From positions 1 through 33,460 of IMG/VR virus record IMGVR_UViG_3300047299_000031: DNA of 33,460 bases. One strand, written 5' to 3'. The stretch is from a virus. A program made the translations under genes and the position numbers. Numbering within the stretch: the first letter of the stretch is position 1; every line of letters starts with the position of its first letter. Shown piece by piece: positions 30,258-33,460 of the stretch. The notes under the pieces are model-generated. The model searched no databases. It saw nothing but the letters and a program-made list of their open reading frames with translations, and was not told the origin of the DNA.

Positions 30258-30266
30258 GATATATAG
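30258..30266 (+). promoter_or_regulatory. Late-promoter-like motif GATATATAG before the sheath gene
   Basis: Ends 25 bases before the gene 18 ATG at 30292. Confidence 0.6.
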
Positions 30267-30291
30267 AATATAAAAAAATACTTATAAAATT

Positions 30292-32892
30292 ATGGCACTA
30301 AGTCCTCAATTAACTAATTTTAAAAGTTCTGGTGTTTACAGATTAGAGTTTGATAAGTCTATCACTACTAATTTCAACACACAAACATTAAGATTAGTTG
30401 TAGGTCACTCTAAGAAGGGACCTTACAACACACCAGTGTTAGTACAATCAGCTGAAGAATTTATCTCTGTATTCGGTACAGCAGATACAAATCTTGAGAA
30501 GAAAGGTATGTTCTTCCACCGTTCTGCAATTGCAGCTTTAGGTAGAGGAGCTATCTTAGCGTTAAACATTGCTGATATCGATGCAGGCGATTCTATCAAC
30601 TATCAAGCACCAGTTACAAATGGTTCAGTTGATTCAATTAGTTCATTAGGTTCTTCTAATGAGTACGCTAAATTCTTCAATACAGATAAATTCTGGTTCC
30701 CTGAAGATGCAGCTACTATTTCTGCAATCGGCACTGACAATGATAGAGTTTTAAACTTTATTAACATTAAACAAGAGCCTATCACAATCGTAGTTAGAAA
30801 AGCACAAGATGCTGCTCAATTCGAAATTACAGCAAGAGAGTGGTATGGTGAAGGTAATGTTCCTGCATTTATGAATGATTTTGATTACGTATCAGATTTC
30901 ATGGTAGATGTATTTGTATTTAAAGGTGAGTTTGATGCTGCTGCATTAGCAACTGACCCAGTTTACGGAGCTTACTTTACAACTGAAGGTTTAATTAAAG
31001 GTAAATTAAATGATTTTGCTAATTTAAGACAAGTTACTTTAATTGCAAAATATTCAGGTTCTTTAATTCCAGATTTCAAAGATTTAGAAGGAAGAAGATT
31101 ATTCATTGAAACAATTATCAACAACGAAGCAAGAAGAACTGGTTTATTCTGCGCAGTTAACACTGATTTAGTAACTGACGAAACAGGAACTAAAGTAGAT
31201 TTAGTTGGTCATGTATATGATGAAGATCAAAATTATGAATGTTTATCATACGTAATCGATCAAACGGTATCATCTTCTACAGTTACTTTACCATCTGACG
31301 TTGATAACGGTGGTCAAGCAGTTACAACTGAATTAGATCAAACTAATATGGCTAATGATACATTATTAGTTCATGATTTTGATTTAACAGGTATCGTTAC
31401 AACTAATGATAAATTCTTAAAGGCATCAACTCCGGGTGAATATGTTCAAATCACTCACGTTGAATTTACTGCAGGTACTTTCAAAATTGTTTGCGATGGT
31501 CCAATCGATGCTTCTTATGGTGGTATCGATACAACTGGCGCAGCTGCAACATTTGCATCTTATCAAGTAACAGTTAGTAAGTTCCCTCATTACTTCTTAA
31601 CCGCAGGCGCAGTAACTGGAACTTATGCAAACGCAGGTAACGGTATTTTCACAGTAACATTTGATATGACTGGTAATACTTCAACTGCAATTAACTTCCC
31701 AATCAAGAAAGGTCACTATGTTGATTCTGCAATTGCTGGAAGATTAGCAAAAGTTACAAGAGTTCAAGAATCAATCGTTGGTAATGTACACACATTCACG
31801 GTAACATGCGATAGAGAAGTTGCTAACTCATGGTCTGGTAACTATATCTTATCATTCGAAGAAGCTTCTCCAGTTTACAAAATGTTTATTTTGTCTAAAG
31901 CCGCAGTTGCTGATAAAACAATCGAAGGTTCATTATCAGAATTAAACGGAACTAAATTATTCCAAGCATTAGTTGATAAAAACTTAATCGATTATAGATA
32001 TATCGTAGATACATTTGCTTCATACGAGAATGGAACTATCTTAAACAAAAAAGAATTATCATTCTTAGCGCATGAAAGACAAAACGCTTCAGCTATCTTG
32101 AACGCGCCTACCGTAGCAGATTTCAAAAAATCTACTAATCCATCTTTCAAAGATGCAAACGGTAAATTCGATACACAATTTATCGCTACAGGTGGTAACT
32201 TAGATTTAAACCCAACTTCATTGTATGCATTACCATCAATCAATGATGGTGCAAACTATGCATTCTACTACGGTCCAGGTTTAATCGTAAGAGAAGGTGG
32301 TAAGGACATTGTTGTTCCACCAGCTGCTTACGTATCTAATAACTACATTGATAAATACTTCAACGCTTTACCTTGGTCAATCGTTGCAGGTCCAAGAAGA
32401 GGTGCAGTTTCTGGTCCAAACGTAATTGGTGCAGAATACTCATTCGACAAAGCAGATAGAGACATCTTAGAACCATTTGGTATCAACCCTATCGTGTTCC
32501 AAAGAGGTGCTGGTTTAGTTATCTTAGGTAATAAAACAGCTCAACAATCTGTGAAGTCAGCTCTTTCTTCTGCTCACGTAAGAGAAGTATTAATCTACAT
32601 TCAAGAAGGTATGGCTAATATCTTAAAAGACTACGTGTTTGAATTCAATACAGCTCAAACAAGATTAGAAATTAAGACTTTAGCAGATTCATTCATGAAT
32701 GGCTTAAAGGCAGACGGTGGTGTTTATGATTATAAAAATATCATGGACCAAACTAACAATACGGACGATATCATCGACAATAACATGGGTATTATCGACA
32801 CATTCGTTGAACCAGTTAAAGGTTTAGAAATTGTAGTTCACAGAACAACAGTTTTAAATACTGGTGAAATTGCAACCGGAAACTTTTCTTAA
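30292..32892 (+). CDS. 18: Contractile tail sheath protein gp18
   Basis: Polymerises around the tail tube and contracts at infection. The N-terminus (SGVYRLEFDKS, LVVGHSKKGPYNTPVLVQSAEEF) and the C-terminal part (LPWSIVAGPRRGAVSG, DILEPFGINPIVFQRGAGLVI, VREVLIYIQEGM, then DTFVEPVKGLEIVVHRTTVL) are typical of T4-type sheath proteins. At 866 aa it exceeds T4 gp18 (659 aa) by about 200 residues, and a beta-rich, Thr/Gly/Val-rich stretch at about 325-525 accounts for this; such inserted domains lie on the outside of the sheath in related phages. Codon bias is strong (GCT, GGT, TTA, AAC), matching a very abundant virion protein. The tube gene follows after 30 bases. Confidence 0.96.
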   Translation: MALSPQLTNFKSSGVYRLEFDKSITTNFNTQTLRLVVGHSKKGPYNTPVLVQSAEEFISVFGTADTNLEKKGMFFHRSAIAALGRGAILALNIADIDAGDSINYQAPVTNGSVDSISSLGSSNEYAKFFNTDKFWFPEDAATISAIGTDNDRVLNFINIKQEPITIVVRKAQDAAQFEITAREWYGEGNVPAFMNDFDYVSDFMVDVFVFKGEFDAAALATDPVYGAYFTTEGLIKGKLNDFANLRQVTLIAKYSGSLIPDFKDLEGRRLFIETIINNEARRTGLFCAVNTDLVTDETGTKVDLVGHVYDEDQNYECLSYVIDQTVSSSTVTLPSDVDNGGQAVTTELDQTNMANDTLLVHDFDLTGIVTTNDKFLKASTPGEYVQITHVEFTAGTFKIVCDGPIDASYGGIDTTGAAATFASYQVTVSKFPHYFLTAGAVTGTYANAGNGIFTVTFDMTGNTSTAINFPIKKGHYVDSAIAGRLAKVTRVQESIVGNVHTFTVTCDREVANSWSGNYILSFEEASPVYKMFILSKAAVADKTIEGSLSELNGTKLFQALVDKNLIDYRYIVDTFASYENGTILNKKELSFLAHERQNASAILNAPTVADFKKSTNPSFKDANGKFDTQFIATGGNLDLNPTSLYALPSINDGANYAFYYGPGLIVREGGKDIVVPPAAYVSNNYIDKYFNALPWSIVAGPRRGAVSGPNVIGAEYSFDKADRDILEPFGINPIVFQRGAGLVILGNKTAQQSVKSALSSAHVREVLIYIQEGMANILKDYVFEFNTAQTRLEIKTLADSFMNGLKADGGVYDYKNIMDQTNNTDDIIDNNMGIIDTFVEPVKGLEIVVHRTTVLNTGEIATGNFS

Positions 32893-32922
32893 TAAATAGA
32901 TAAAAAATAAACATTAAATAAA

Positions 32923-33460
32923 ATGGCTTTACCACATTATTCACAAGATCAGACTTCTAAGAAAGGTATGCAGTACGAACCAGTACAAACCAACCTTTTT
33001 GAAGTGACTATCTTACCGCCAGCTGGTGTTTCAGGTTCGTCTTTGTTATTACAACATGTTAATAAAATTAACGGTTTAGATTTATACAAAGAAATTTCAC
33101 CTGTAGATCAGAAATTCAAATTCGCTAAACGTTCTTTCGCCGGTATGCCAGACGATACAACGTTAGAAGTTGAAATTGAATTCTCATTAAACTTAAATGA
33201 TTCTAATCAAGCGTACTTGTATAAGACTTTAAGAGAATGGTACAATAAAATTTATAATCCACAAACAGGTGCTATGGGTCTTAAGAAAGACTACACTGGA
33301 ACTTTAGTGGTTGTACAATTCAACAGAGCTGGCGATATTTATAGAACTATCACATTAGAAGACGCATTCATTATGTCAGGTTTACCTTTCACAAATGAAT
33401 TAGCATACGATGGTGCTGACCCAGCAACATTAGCTGTTAAATTTAAAGTAAATACTTTCA
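32923..33460 (+). CDS. 19: Tail tube protein gp19, 3' end outside the window
   Basis: Builds the inner tube through which DNA passes. The frame from ATG 32923 is open to the window end (179 complete codons). Features of the T4-type tube family: NLFEVTILPPAG near the start, FKFAKRSFAGMPDDTTLEVEIEF, then a LREWYNKIYNPQTGAMGLKKDY segment corresponding to the conserved W-x-x-x-x-Y-(D/N)-P-x-T-G-x-M-G motif (residue spacing read by eye), and LEDAFIMSGLPF. T4 gp19 has 163 aa, so only a short stretch is likely missing. It follows the sheath gene by 30 bases with no GATATATAR motif between, so the two are probably co-transcribed. Confidence 0.95.
   Translation, partial: MALPHYSQDQTSKKGMQYEPVQTNLFEVTILPPAGVSGSSLLLQHVNKINGLDLYKEISPVDQKFKFAKRSFAGMPDDTTLEVEIEFSLNLNDSNQAYLYKTLREWYNKIYNPQTGAMGLKKDYTGTLVVVQFNRAGDIYRTITLEDAFIMSGLPFTNELAYDGADPATLAVKFKVNTF

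Noticed and set aside
1-33460. Integrase, transposase, insertion sequence or homing endonuclease genes
   Set aside because: No product carries such motifs, and no terminal inverted repeats or target duplications were found by reading. The window looks like an uninterrupted lytic phage core.

Overview
This window is a stretch of a strictly lytic, contractile-tailed T4-like phage genome, AT-rich and coding almost entirely on the + strand. The identification rests on an extended set of recognisable T4-type products: ribonucleotide reductase NrdA, sliding clamp gp45, DNA polymerase gp43 (C-terminal part), UvsX, helicase gp41, nucleases gp47/gp46, clamp loader gp44, RNase H, late sigma factor gp55, head completion gp4, portal gp20, prohead protease gp21, major capsid gp23, neck gp14, tail terminator gp15, terminase gp16/gp17, sheath gp18 and tube gp19. 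The host is probably a member of the Bacteroidota: A-rich leaders without Shine-Dalgarno sequences precede most genes, and a few intergenic sites match the Bacteroidota promoter form TTTG-N19-21-TAnnTTTG. This host call is inference.

Layout. 1-1562: 3' part of nrdA. 1563-2797: a small accessory block with two short genes whose N-termini look like T4 capsid-targeting peptides, separated by tandem hairpins, terminators and a 27-nt direct repeat. 2798-10918: replication/recombination block, tightly packed (45, split 43, small coiled-coil gene, uvsX, small gene, 41, a possible gp33-like gene, 47, 46). 10934-14151: gp15-like tail protein, an unknown protein, gp55, gp4 and an unknown protein. 14183-21203: head block (20, an acidic core-like gene, a fused 21-22, 23, a repeat-rich coiled-coil protein). 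21207-21713: the only minus-strand gene. 21781-25283: clamp loader 44, RNase H and three unknown genes. 25322-33460: a duplicated four-helix membrane protein, an enlarged gp14, then 16, 17, 18 and the 5' part of 19. No intergenic stretch exceeds 300 bases; the largest is 214 bases upstream of the capsid gene.

How the genes work together. Clamp, polymerase, UvsX, helicase, gp46/47, clamp loader and RNase H form the phage replication-recombination machine. In T4, gp55 with gp33 and the clamp switches transcription to late genes; this window encodes gp55, the clamp and a candidate gp33. A motif GATATATAA/G (or the close form AATATATAA/G) precedes the head, tail and packaging transcription units and is absent in front of the replication genes, so it is the probable late promoter.

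Most notable points: the GATATATAR late-promoter set; a prohead protease fused to its scaffold with protease-type cut sites and a possible internal start at the junction; DNA polymerase split just before motif B; candidate injected internal proteins in a repeat-bounded cassette; a structured leader upstream of gene 23; and a hairpin at the convergent gene junction that lies inside the minus-strand reading frame.
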